From UBA969 sp041694635 (GTDB lineage Bacteria; Planctomycetota; Planctomycetia; Gemmatales; Gemmataceae): a stretch of 5,091 nt of DNA. The notes under the pieces were generated by a model. The model had not been told where the DNA came from. It made no database searches and worked only from the letters and a program-made list of their open reading frames with translations. The position numbers and the translations under genes are program-made. Below are positions 1 through 4,195 of this stretch, in pieces. The stretch spans positions 1-5,091 of the forward strand of contig JBDNHI010000160.1 of the NCBI GenBank assembly GCA_041694635.1, given 5' to 3'. Positions within the stretch are counted from its first letter, which is position 1, and each line of letters opens with the position of its first letter.

Positions 1-133
1 TCAAGAAAGAAATTCCAAGCCTAGAAATGAACCTTGCTCCCTACCAAGGGGCATTACTCTGGGGAAGCGTCGGTGTTTGCGGCCTATTATTTGTCGCAAG
101 CTTCTTCGTGCCGAGGCTGCTTCGTTGGGCGAA
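1..133. repeat. Terminal direct repeat, copy 1 (circular overlap)
   Basis: These 133 bases are identical to 4959-5091, compared base by base. The membrane-protein frame that enters at the right end of the window continues in phase after the left copy to a stop at 191. This is what a closed circle of 4,958 bp looks like when it is written as a linear contig. A tandem duplication with a unit of 4,958 bp would look the same. The overlap is not one of the internal repeats, because the copies at about 474, 3348 and 4257 share only short exact runs with each other. Confidence 0.95.
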
Positions 134-191
134 GGCCGGGCCGAACCAGGCGCTGAACTTGATCAAGGAAGCCACTCCTGATTCCTTGTGA
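3..191 (+). CDS. C-terminal part of cassette membrane protein (continues from the window end)
   Basis: This frame has no start here. It is residues 156-217 of the protein beginning at 4496, if the ends are joined. It begins with the Lys-Lys-Glu loop after the preceding membrane segment. It then contains one more hydrophobic helix (about residues 171-191 of the full protein) and a basic, positive-inside end (RLLRWAK), and ends with TGA at 189-191. The codons from 140 onward also overlap an attC-like sequence that starts with GCCGAAC, which is typical of cassettes, where the attC often encodes the protein's tail. The intI relic begins directly after the stop. Confidence 0.8.
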   Translation, partial: KKEIPSLEMNLAPYQGALLWGSVGVCGLLFVASFFVPRLLRWAKAGPNQALNLIKEATPDSL

Positions 192-192
192 C
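140..192 (+). other. Truncated attC-like site (left half)
   Basis: GCCGAAC at 140-146 is a perfect complement of GTTCGGC, the boundary at the head of this same cassette (4469-4475), as an R'' box should be. It is followed by a 7-bp inverted repeat, CAAGGAA (164-170) with TTCCTTG (182-188), able to form the attC stem. No GTTRRRY-like R' box follows. Instead the integrase relic begins, so the right end of the site seems to have been lost in a deletion or fusion. The call as a broken attC is an inference from the R'' match and the hairpin. Confidence 0.5.
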
Positions 193-457
193 ATCTGGCC
201 GCAGCACCCGCAGTGCGTTGATGCTGGGCAACTCGATTTGCAGAATTTGCTGATAGAGAAACAGCAATGCCGAGAACGCCTGAGTTTGCGTGCTGGCGGC
301 CACATTCCAGTCCACCGCCAAATAGGTGAGAAACGCCTCGATCTCCGCCGCCCCCCCATCTCACGCAGATGCCATTTATTGTGGAACAAGATGAACCGGA
401 TTATTCAATCGATGTATGCCCCCTCCGTCCGTTTCGAGTAGTGCAACAAGCGCGTCT
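193..457 (-). pseudogene. intI: intI relic: N-terminal fragment of an integron integrase
   Basis: Read on the minus strand, this resembles the N-terminal core-binding part of integron tyrosine recombinases, roughly residues 27-110 of IntI1's 337. In order it shows LHYSKRTE, AYID-stop-IIRFILFH, LREMG, EIEAFLTYLAV, AASTQTQAFSALLFLY and IELPSINALR. Two lesions are visible. A TGA (405-407) stands where the family has Trp, and a run of seven G (351-357 on the + strand, as C) where five would keep frame shifts the reading frame. The whole catalytic domain, with its Arg, His and Tyr residues, is missing: homology stops at about 193, beside the stop of the neighbouring cassette gene. Its 5' end faces repeat copy A, the usual divergent intI-attI layout. 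It cannot make an active integrase. The identification is from memory of the family; a translated search would settle it. Confidence 0.88.
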
Positions 458-529
458 TCGCGTGTACCTAGAGTCAAGCAATTCCAGCGATTGAACACGA
501 TTTCTATGGCGATTCCATTTGATTTTTCT

Positions 530-558
530 TTGTAATCGCACCGTCCGCCGGTTAAAAT
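530..558 (+). promoter_or_regulatory. Sigma70-type promoter in copy A (Pc candidate)
   Basis: TTGTAA (530-535) and TAAAAT (553-558) are separated by exactly 17 bases. Copy C has TTGAAA-N17-TAAAAT at the same place. The two boxes are much better conserved than the spacer between them, which supports a real promoter. Transcription should begin near 565 and read through the leader into the gene at 688. Confidence 0.7.
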
Positions 559-569
559 ACTACTATCGT

Positions 570-590
570 GAAGAGAGGTGGGATCTCTTC
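570..590 (+). other. 5' leader hairpin, copy A
   Basis: GAAGAGA (570-576) and TCTCTTC (584-590) form a 7-bp stem with a 7-base loop, right at the expected start of the transcript. Copies B and C keep a stem of the AAGAG/CTCTT type with different loops, so pairing is conserved while the loop is not. A 5' hairpin can protect an mRNA, or may be part of a larger leader fold. Confidence 0.6.
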
Positions 591-602
591 CGTTTCGGCG
601 AC

Positions 603-686
603 ATGCTATTCCGGATTAGCAAAAATGAACAGCCGAGATGGATGGTATTAATCCCATCTAATCATTGTTCGGCGGCGGAGGCTTAG
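603..686 (+). CDS. Leader ORF of copy A, 27 codons, abutting the next gene
   Basis: The frame ATG-CTA-TTC-CGG-ATT is present in all three modules. In B and C it stops after six codons (MLFRIR). In copy A the 21-base deletion removes that stop, so the frame runs to TAG at 684-686, ending one base before the GTG start at 688. A GGAGG (677-681) lies inside its last codons. If translated, it could couple translation to the downstream gene. No clear Shine-Dalgarno sequence precedes its own ATG, so expression is uncertain. Confidence 0.3.
   Translation: MLFRISKNEQPRWMVLIPSNHCSAAEA
625..651 (+). CDS. Mini-ORF in copy A leader (8 codons, MNSRDGWY)
   Basis: An eight-codon frame, ATG to TAA, lies at the same place in all three modules (B encodes MNSRDRWN, C encodes MKSRDSWN). 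Its last codons form the left arm of the dyad that precedes the boundary, so a ribosome here would open that hairpin. It recalls ORF-11 in attI1 of class 1 integrons, a short ORF reported to help expression of cassettes lacking a good ribosome-binding site. The analogy is mine; there is no strong Shine-Dalgarno sequence. Confidence 0.4.
   Translation: MNSRDGWY
632..673 (+). other. attI/attC-like dyad with GTTCGGC boundary, copy A
   Basis: A 42-base element runs from GCCGAGA to GTTCGGC. The outer arms GCCGA and TCGGC pair, and an inner near-palindrome (GATGGTATT with AATCCCATC) carries one mismatch. GTTCGGC differs from the consensus core GTTRRRY only at the fourth base. The same motif ends the toxin-antitoxin unit (3251-3257) and copies B and C. 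The true attC at 1546 starts with the related GCCGAGT. It is called a recombination boundary because cassette genes start just after it. Confidence 0.6.
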
Positions 687-687
687 T

Positions 688-1557
688 GTGACGAGGTGGT
701 GGCAGTTCGGCCTGTTCGGGGGTATCGTCCTCTCAATCGCCACGGTGGTTAAGGTAATTCGCGCGATCTTCCGCGGTAAGGTTGAGTGGGGCGAGGATGA
801 CGGATTCGCTGCGGCCATCTTCGGCATGGGTTTCCTGTGTGGGGTCATCGTGTGGGCCGGCAAAGGGCTGCACCAGCGGCTCGGGATGGTCGGAGATGCG
901 ATCGTCGGGCTGGTGGTAATGGTTGCGTTCTTCATCTCCTGTATGCTCCTGTTCGAGCCGGAGCTGCTCGGGGCCAAGTTCCAGAACGGCGGGCTCCCGA
1001 TGCTTGAGATGGCCGTGGTCTTGGGCCCCCTTGGGGGTGCTTGGACCGGCCGAGACCTCCGTACAGAGGCATCCCCGCCGGCAGAGCGGTATAGCACGCT
1101 TCCGAAGCAACCCGCTGCGGACAACAACCTGAAAGACGCGAAGGTGAATCCAATGGGCCGGCCGTTTATGGAGCACCCTTCTAGCGACTTTGAAACGGCA
1201 GTTGAAGCGATAGCCGATGCAATCAAGCGTCTTCGGGCGCTGCCGGCGTGGGACAGGTGGATTATGTTTAATGCCCAGTGCATGGTCGGCAGGGCGGACA
1301 GCTACCATTTCGCCGCAATTCGAATGCAGCAGGGAGAAATCGCGTTTGAGAAGCCGCTTGATGTGGATATAAAGAAGGTGACGAAGCAGGCGGGCGTTCC
1401 CGAGTCCTGTCTGGTCAAAACTGAAGGCGGCTATTCGGTCACGAAGGCAACGCCGATTCAAGCAGCTTGCGTCATGGATGTCATCTTTCGCCAGTATCTG
1501 GGGATTCGGCCATACACCGGCGAGGGCGAGGATTACGCGATCGGCGCCGAGTGGTAA
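688..1557 (+). CDS. Membrane-anchored cassette protein with soluble C-terminal domain
   Basis: This frame encodes 289 residues from a GTG preceded by GGAGG at 677-681 (6-base spacing). A second GTG at 686 is out of frame. There are three clear hydrophobic segments (about 6-26, 41-58, 68-89) and perhaps a weak fourth near 103-118. A polar linker (about 125-165) and a soluble domain (about 166-289) follow. The C-terminal part, with ALPAWDRWIMFNAQ, RADSYHFAAI, GGYSVTKATPIQAA and IRPYTGEGEDYAIGAEW, resembles a family of uncharacterised proteins I recall from integron cassettes; I can give it no function. The last residues (GAEW) are encoded by the R'' end of the attC. Likely transcription is from the promoter at 530-558. 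The long minus-strand frames opposite it are shadows of a GC-rich gene. Confidence 0.85.
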   Translation: MTRWWQFGLFGGIVLSIATVVKVIRAIFRGKVEWGEDDGFAAAIFGMGFLCGVIVWAGKGLHQRLGMVGDAIVGLVVMVAFFISCMLLFEPELLGAKFQNGGLPMLEMAVVLGPLGGAWTGRDLRTEASPPAERYSTLPKQPAADNNLKDAKVNPMGRPFMEHPSSDFETAVEAIADAIKRLRALPAWDRWIMFNAQCMVGRADSYHFAAIRMQQGEIAFEKPLDVDIKKVTKQAGVPESCLVKTEGGYSVTKATPIQAACVMDVIFRQYLGIRPYTGEGEDYAIGAEW

Positions 1558-1607
1558 CTCCCACCTAACCGCCGGTCGCCCAGCGGTAGGTGAGCTATTT
1601 GTTGGGC
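1546..1607 (+). other. attC site of the first cassette
   Basis: This 62-base site overlaps the stop codon of the preceding gene. GCCGAGT (1546-1552) can pair with the TTCGGC at the head of its own cassette (668-673). The right core is GTTGGGC (1601-1607), a perfect GTTRRRY. Between them lies a strong stem: CTC-CC-ACCTA-A-CCGC against GCGG-TAGGT-GAG, with the CC and A unpaired on the left arm. Such unpaired bases are typical of attC and set the strand that IntI binds. The next cassette starts at 1602. Confidence 0.8.
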
Positions 1608-1627
1608 GTCTATAGGCTACTGCTTAA

Positions 1628-2533
1628 ATGAATAAAATGTCATATATACGAATGGCTGCTCTGACATCATTGGCCATGGTTGCATTTGCGTGCAATTCGC
1701 TGCTGTGCCGTGTTGCCCTGCAACATACCGGCATTGACGCTGCGAGTTTTACCACGATCCGCTTGATGTCCGGAGCAATAATGCTTTGGTTGATCGTACG
1801 AATGAGTCGCAGCACACAAACTGGCAGGGGCAGTTGGCGATCGGCGTTTGCATTATTTGTTTATGCTGCTGGCTTTTCCTTTGCATACATGAGTCTGCCC
1901 GCATCAACAGGTGCACTGCTGCTGTTTGGCGCAGTTCAGGCAACAATGATCGGCTATGGCATTTGGGCGGGAGAATGTCTGCGGAGACTACAGATGGTCG
2001 GACTTGTGCTCGCCCTCGGAGGGCTGGTGGGTCTGTTATTGCCCGGTCTATCTGCGCCACCCCTGCTGGGTTCTCTCTTGATGTTGAGCGCCGGAGTTGC
2101 GTGGGGAGTTTATTCTTTGCGCGGAAAGAGTGCTGGCGATCCCACTAGGGTAACGGCGGGAAATTTCATGCGGGCCGTTCCAATGGCCGCCGCATTGAGC
2201 GTGCTTATGCATAACAGCACCTCTTTTGACAACGCTGGATTGTTGTACGCGGTTGCATCGGGCGCCATAGCCTCCGGATTAGGCTACGCCATTTGGTACA
2301 CCGCCTTGCCCGCGTTAAAGGCCACCAGTGCCGCCACGGTGCAACTTAGCGTTCCGATCATAGCGGCCATGGGTGGCATAGTTTTCCTCGATGAGTCCGC
2401 ATCCGTGCGCCTCGTATTGGCGTCCGTAGCTATACTCGGTGGAATAGCTCTGGTAATGCGAGATAAACAAAATGCAAATGCCGCCCAACCAGTTGCTCCT
2501 GCCGATGGGTCTGCATCGCAGCCCGGCAAGTGA
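1628..2533 (+). CDS. DMT-superfamily (EamA) inner-membrane transporter
   Basis: The product is a 301-residue, ten-helix exporter-type permease made of two EamA repeats. Hydrophobic segments lie at about 7-25, 37-58, 71-89, 92-112, 119-139, 145-163, 179-196, 204-226, 238-255 and 259-277. Diagnostic stretches are the end of repeat one (PASTGALLLFGAVQATMIGY) and, in repeat two, GLGYAIWYTALPAL, SAATVQLSVPIIAA and FLDES. Members export amino acids, metabolites or drugs; the substrate cannot be read from sequence. ATG 1628 is used, although ATG 1637 is also possible; neither has a clear Shine-Dalgarno sequence. No promoter is visible in the short 1608-1627 gap, so it probably depends on read-through from 530-558. 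The final residues, from NAAQPVAP, are polar, encoded by the attC and probably not part of the permease fold. Confidence 0.92.
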   Translation: MNKMSYIRMAALTSLAMVAFACNSLLCRVALQHTGIDAASFTTIRLMSGAIMLWLIVRMSRSTQTGRGSWRSAFALFVYAAGFSFAYMSLPASTGALLLFGAVQATMIGYGIWAGECLRRLQMVGLVLALGGLVGLLLPGLSAPPLLGSLLMLSAGVAWGVYSLRGKSAGDPTRVTAGNFMRAVPMAAALSVLMHNSTSFDNAGLLYAVASGAIASGLGYAIWYTALPALKATSAATVQLSVPIIAAMGGIVFLDESASVRLVLASVAILGGIALVMRDKQNANAAQPVAPADGSASQPGK

Positions 2534-2548
2534 ACTGTGTCGTTAGAA
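2483..2548 (+). other. attC site of the transporter cassette
   Basis: GCCCAAC (2483-2489) is an exact complement of GTTGGGC at the head of its own cassette (1601-1607), the defining R''/R' relation. The right core is GTTAGAA (2542-2548), which fits GTTRRRY except for the last base. Inner pairing includes TGCCG with CGGCA, and a terminal stem GGG-T-CTGC-ATC-GCAG-CCC. The transporter's stop (2531-2533) lies inside the site. Confidence 0.87.
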
Positions 2549-2566
2549 CTATCAATGTTAATTACC

Positions 2567-2595
2567 TTGACAATAAGTATCCATACGGATACAGT
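2567..2595 (+). promoter_or_regulatory. Promoter of the toxin-antitoxin operon
   Basis: A consensus -35, TTGACA (2567-2572), is followed after 17 bases by TACAGT (2590-2595). It lies between the attC boundary and the toxin gene, so this cassette brings its own promoter. The expected start of transcription, about seven bases after the -10, falls at or next to the toxin ATG (2602). Confidence 0.8.
2577..2592 (+). promoter_or_regulatory. Operator: perfect inverted repeat GTATCC-ATAC-GGATAC
   Basis: A perfect 6-bp inverted repeat with a 4-base centre sits in the spacer and overlaps the -10 box. Binding of the HTH antitoxin encoded by the second gene would block RNA polymerase, which is the usual autoregulation of type II toxin-antitoxin operons. 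The binding protein is inferred from position. Confidence 0.7.
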
Positions 2596-2601
2596 AAATA
2601 A

Positions 2602-2898
2602 ATGAATTCATTTCTTCGCACAACGGAGTTTGATGCTTGGCTGAAATCTTTACGCAACCCTTTAGGTAAAGCTCGCATCGTTTTGCGAGTCCGTTCTGCT
2701 GAGCAGGGAAACTTTGGAGATTGCGAACCAGTTGGAGATGGCATTTCAGAAATGAGAATTCACTGTGGCCCGGGATATAGAGTGTATTTCACTCGCAAGG
2801 GTAAAATTGTTTATCTTCTTCTTTGTGGGGGAGATAAATCCACACAAAAGAGAGATATCAAACAAGCCAAGACTCTACTCAAAAATTTAGAGGTTTAA
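2602..2898 (+). CDS. Type II toxin, RelE/ParE-like (HI1419 family killer protein)
   Basis: This 98-residue protein is full length for the small toxins of the RelE/ParE fold known as addiction module killer proteins (HI1419 type, PF05973-like). Family signatures are EFDAWLKSLRNPLGKARI (about 9-26), GNFGD (36-40), GISEMRIHCGPGYRVYF (47-63) and LLLCGGDKSTQKRDI (72-86). Related toxins cleave mRNA on the ribosome or poison gyrase; which applies here cannot be read. The toxin gene comes first and the antitoxin follows three bases after its stop, the usual order for this subfamily. ATG 2602 has no Shine-Dalgarno sequence, and the predicted transcript begins about there, so the mRNA may be leaderless. 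The gene is visibly more AT-rich than the first cassette gene, consistent with a separate origin. Confidence 0.92.
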   Translation: MNSFLRTTEFDAWLKSLRNPLGKARIVLRVRSAEQGNFGDCEPVGDGISEMRIHCGPGYRVYFTRKGKIVYLLLCGGDKSTQKRDIKQAKTLLKNLEV

Positions 2899-2901
2899 AA
2901 C

Positions 2902-3240
2902 ATGATAAAGGTAGCCCCATTTGACGCTGCAGATTACCTCGATAGCGAGGAAGTAATCGCCGAGTATCTGAATGCAGCCCTTGAAGACAAAAATCCAAAT
3001 GTTTTTTTGGCCGCAGTCTGCGATGTTGCAAAAGCACGCGGAATATCAAAACTGGCGAAAGATACCGGGCTTGGTCGTGAAAGCCTGTACAAAGCACTAG
3101 CACCTGGAGCAAAGCCCCGTTATGAGACAGTTTTGAAATTAATTCATGCTTTAGGTGTTCAACTTCATGCTGTGCCTGCAACCGTTAAAATGCCAGTTCG
3201 AACTACTCGTTCTAGCAGACGCACTAAAGGACGCCCCTGA
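2902..3240 (+). CDS. Type II antitoxin, HTH (HI1420 family)
   Basis: This 112-residue partner of the upstream toxin belongs to the HI1420-type antidote family. The N-terminus has the family signature FDAADYLDSEEVIAEYL (about 7-23). A lambda-Cro-like helix-turn-helix lies near 47-70 (RGISKLAKDTGLGRESLYKAL), followed by TVLKLIHALGVQL. It should bind and neutralise the toxin, and repress the operon through the inverted repeat at 2577-2592. ATG 2902 has AGAGG at 2889-2893 (8-base spacing), a better translation signal than the toxin's, which would favour antitoxin excess. The C-terminal tail is basic (RTTRSSRRTKGRP) and partly encoded by a weak attC-like segment. Such pairs are common in cassette arrays and are thought to stabilise them. 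Confidence 0.92.
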   Translation: MIKVAPFDAADYLDSEEVIAEYLNAALEDKNPNVFLAAVCDVAKARGISKLAKDTGLGRESLYKALAPGAKPRYETVLKLIHALGVQLHAVPATVKMPVRTTRSSRRTKGRP

Positions 3241-3257
3241 ACTCGATGTCGTTCGGC
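3210..3257 (+). other. Degenerate attC-like end of the toxin-antitoxin cassette
   Basis: TTCTAGC (3210-3216) matches the complement of this cassette's head, GTTAGAA (2542-2548), at six of seven bases, and the right boundary is GTTCGGC (3251-3257). I could not find a convincing internal stem, so either the site has decayed or the left end is placed wrongly. The boundary itself is supported by the identical heptamer at the three modules. Confidence 0.4.
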
Positions 3258-3264
3258 GGCTTAC

Positions 3265-3303
3265 TCCCTCTCCCTGTACTCGGGGGTGAGGGGAAGTGTT
3301 TTT
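3265..3303 (+). terminator. Rho-independent terminator after the toxin-antitoxin operon
   Basis: CCCTC-T-CCC (3266-3274) pairs with GGG-T-GAGGG (3284-3292) across a 9-base loop, with one T-T mismatch. After a short AAGTG comes a run of five T (3299-3303). It should stop toxin-antitoxin transcripts about 45 bases before the next promoter (3325-3353). Confidence 0.7.
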
Positions 3304-3350
3304 AAGCAAATTTATAATTTTCTCTTTTCAAAAGCTCAAAAGGTGCTTAA
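3302..3350 (+). repeat. Inverted repeat TTAAGCA/TGCTTAA around the copy B promoter
   Basis: A perfect 7-bp inverted repeat (3302-3308 and 3344-3350) brackets 35 AT-rich bases and overlaps the -10 box of copy B. It might form a cruciform or a binding site, or be chance in AT-rich sequence. Confidence 0.3.
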
Positions 3351-3353
3351 TAT
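3325..3353 (+). promoter_or_regulatory. Promoter in copy B
   Basis: TTTTCA (3325-3330), 17 bases, then TAATAT (3348-3353). The -10 lines up with TAAAAT of copies A and C when the modules are aligned on their hairpins, but the sequence upstream of the -10 is unrelated to A and C. The -35 is weaker (four of six bases) than in the other copies. It would drive the DUF2752 and zinc-ribbon genes. Confidence 0.5.
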
Positions 3354-3438
3354 CATCCTACGAAAAGAGAATGTCTCTCTTTCCGTTCCGGCGACATGCT
3401 ATTCCGGATTAGATAAAATCGAATCAGAATTAGCAAAA

Positions 3439-3465
3439 ATGAATAGCCGAGATAGATGGAATTAA
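3439..3465 (+). CDS. Mini-ORF in copy B leader (8 codons, MNSRDRWN)
   Basis: This is the counterpart of the frame at 625-651, with TAA at the centre of a perfect 22-base palindrome (TAGATGGAATT and its complement, 3452-3473). The M-x-S-R-D-x-W core is kept. Translation is not shown, and no good Shine-Dalgarno sequence is seen. Confidence 0.4.
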   Translation: MNSRDRWN

Positions 3466-3487
3466 TTCCATCTACTCATTGTTCGGC
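3446..3487 (+). other. attI/attC-like dyad with GTTCGGC boundary, copy B
   Basis: This has the same 42-base length as in A and C. Here the inner palindrome is perfect over 22 bases, and the outer GCCGA/TCGGC arms also pair, leaving an internal loop of GA on the left against CTCATTGT on the right. The unequal loop puts unpaired bases on one side, as attC sites do, but the spacing is shorter than in a normal attC. Confidence 0.6.
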
Positions 3488-3505
3488 CACCACACAAAGG
3501 ACACA

Positions 3506-3940
3506 GTGGATATTTGCATAATCCCAAGATCGCTAGTACGTCGAATTGCATCTTCTGAGCAAGATGGCATCCACATCAACGCTATTTTGAGCGCTGCACT
3601 CTTGATCGCAATTTTTCTGTCGCCCTCAGTTTTGCATCTCATCACAAATTTGCCACATTTCTGTTTGTTCGAGCATTTTCTGGGTGTCTCGTGCCCAGGT
3701 TGCAGCATCACATTGGCGCTGGCTCAACTCGCACATCTTCATATTGAAAAATCTATTTCCACTCATCCCGGGGGCTTTGCGCTTGCTCTCGTTTTTTTGT
3801 TTCAGGTCGTCGTGCGTTTATTCGCTTTAGGTCGACTGGTAACTTTCTCAACTACTCAGCGACTTGTCTCAGGGACAAATCGCATGTTATTCTCTTTCTT
3901 CGTGCTCTTCTGGCTAATTATGTTATTTAACCCTCACTGA
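3506..3940 (+). CDS. DUF2752-family membrane protein
   Basis: The product has 144 residues from GTG 3506, chosen because AAAGGA (3496-3501) lies just upstream; a TTG at 3479 in the same frame falls inside the att boundary and has no such site. The DUF2752 hallmark is present as CLFEHFLGVSCPGCSITLAL (about 53-72), with Cys53, Cys63 and Cys66. The usual C-P-x-C-G-x-T-R is changed here to CPGCSITL, so the conserved Gly and Arg are replaced. Hydrophobic segments lie at about 26-48, 89-110 and 127-141. Function is unknown; the cysteines suggest metal or redox chemistry at the membrane. A zinc-ribbon protein follows 11 bases after the stop, probably in one operon driven by the copy B promoter. DUF2752 genes next to small zinc-ribbon or TM2 genes are a pairing I recall from other genomes. 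Confidence 0.82.
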   Translation: MDICIIPRSLVRRIASSEQDGIHINAILSAALLIAIFLSPSVLHLITNLPHFCLFEHFLGVSCPGCSITLALAQLAHLHIEKSISTHPGGFALALVFLFQVVVRLFALGRLVTFSTTQRLVSGTNRMLFSFFVLFWLIMLFNPH

Positions 3941-3951
3941 AAGGTAATATT

Positions 3952-4122
3952 ATGGCGAACAAACTGTCCTGTCCAAAATGCGGAGAAATGGCTACACAAG
4001 GCGGTCTTAAGGGGTGGCAAATTATTGTGGCAATCTGCTTTTTCCCAATTGGCCTACTTGCATTACTTGCCGACAGAAATTCCACGGTTTGTCCAAAGTG
4101 TGGACATTCGTGGATGGCCTAA
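3952..4122 (+). CDS. Small membrane zinc-ribbon protein (56 aa)
   Basis: This short frame starts at ATG 3952, with AAAGG overlapping the upstream stop (spacing about 7). It encodes 56 residues: an N-terminal CPKCG (7-11), one hydrophobic helix (WQIIVAICFFPIGLLALLA, about 22-40), and a C-terminal CPKCGHSW (47-54). Two CxxC knuckles separated by a membrane helix look like a split zinc ribbon with both halves on one side of a hairpin-like helix. The function is not known. It is probably co-translated with, and may work with, the Cys-containing DUF2752 protein upstream. The stop TAA lies in the attC, so the gene ends with the cassette. Confidence 0.85.
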   Translation: MANKLSCPKCGEMATQGGLKGWQIIVAICFFPIGLLALLADRNSTVCPKCGHSWMA

Positions 4123-4180
4123 CCCTGCGTTCAAGCGGAACGCCGCGCAAGCGCATCGCCCCTTAACTCGGACATTCGGA
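4117..4180 (+). other. attC site of the DUF2752/zinc-ribbon cassette
   Basis: GCCTAAC (4117-4123) is a perfect R''. With its flank it pairs with the cassette head GTTCGGCCA (3481-3489) at all but one position. L'' GTTCAAG (4129-4135) pairs with L' CTTAAC (4162-4167) except for one extra C, the classic unpaired base of attC. GCGC-AA-GCGC forms a small inner stem. The right core is ATTCGGA (4174-4180), so the first G of GTT has become A, which should weaken recombination here. Confidence 0.78.
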
Positions 4181-4195
4181 AACAGTGGCTAACCG

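Larger units (their letters stand above)
474..673 (+). repeat. Pc/attI-like module, copy A
   Basis: This is one of three related modules (also 3348-3487 and 4257-4475). In order it has a short region from AGCAA, a promoter (530-558), a 5' hairpin (570-590), a conserved core with the 20-mer GACATGCTATTCCGGATTAG (600-619), a mini-ORF (625-651), a dyad (632-673) and the final GTTCGGC at 667-673. Copy A lacks 21 bases that B and C carry between two ATTAG direct repeats, consistent with slippage or recombination between them. It lies between the 5' end of the intI relic and the first cassette gene, where an integron keeps Pc and attI. That role is inferred from position. Confidence 0.8.
3348..3487 (+). 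repeat. Pc/attI-like module, copy B
   Basis: Similarity to the other copies starts at the -10 box. It covers the hairpin (AAAGAGA 3364-3370 with TCTCTTT 3376-3382), the GACATGCTATTCCGGATTAG core, a six-codon MLFRIR frame (3396-3416), the eight-codon mini-ORF, the 42-base dyad and GTTCGGC (3481-3487). GCTATTC (3398-3404) can also pair perfectly with GAATAGC (3441-3447) in this copy; A and C each have one mismatch. Together with the terminator it fills 3252-3481, a unit that has no ordinary gene. Confidence 0.82.

Noticed and set aside
41..389. Minus-strand frames at 41-364 and 87-389 as real genes
   Set aside because: Each covers only part of the integrase similarity in a wrong frame. The true reading crosses a TGA and a frameshift, so the region is a pseudogene.
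238..441. A + strand frame across the intI relic
   Set aside because: It is the opposite strand of a recognisable integrase fragment, with no ribosome-binding site and no protein-like pattern.
570..673. The leader as a known riboswitch
   Set aside because: I recognise no conserved ligand-binding core of a known class. The position next to intI and the GTTCGGC boundary are better explained by Pc/attI.
733..1461. Long minus-strand frames opposite the first cassette gene (648-1283 and 733-1461)
   Set aside because: They lie over a GC-rich + strand gene with a ribosome-binding site, membrane segments and an attC at its end. Their translations are rich in Arg, Pro and His and show no domain, as expected for shadows.
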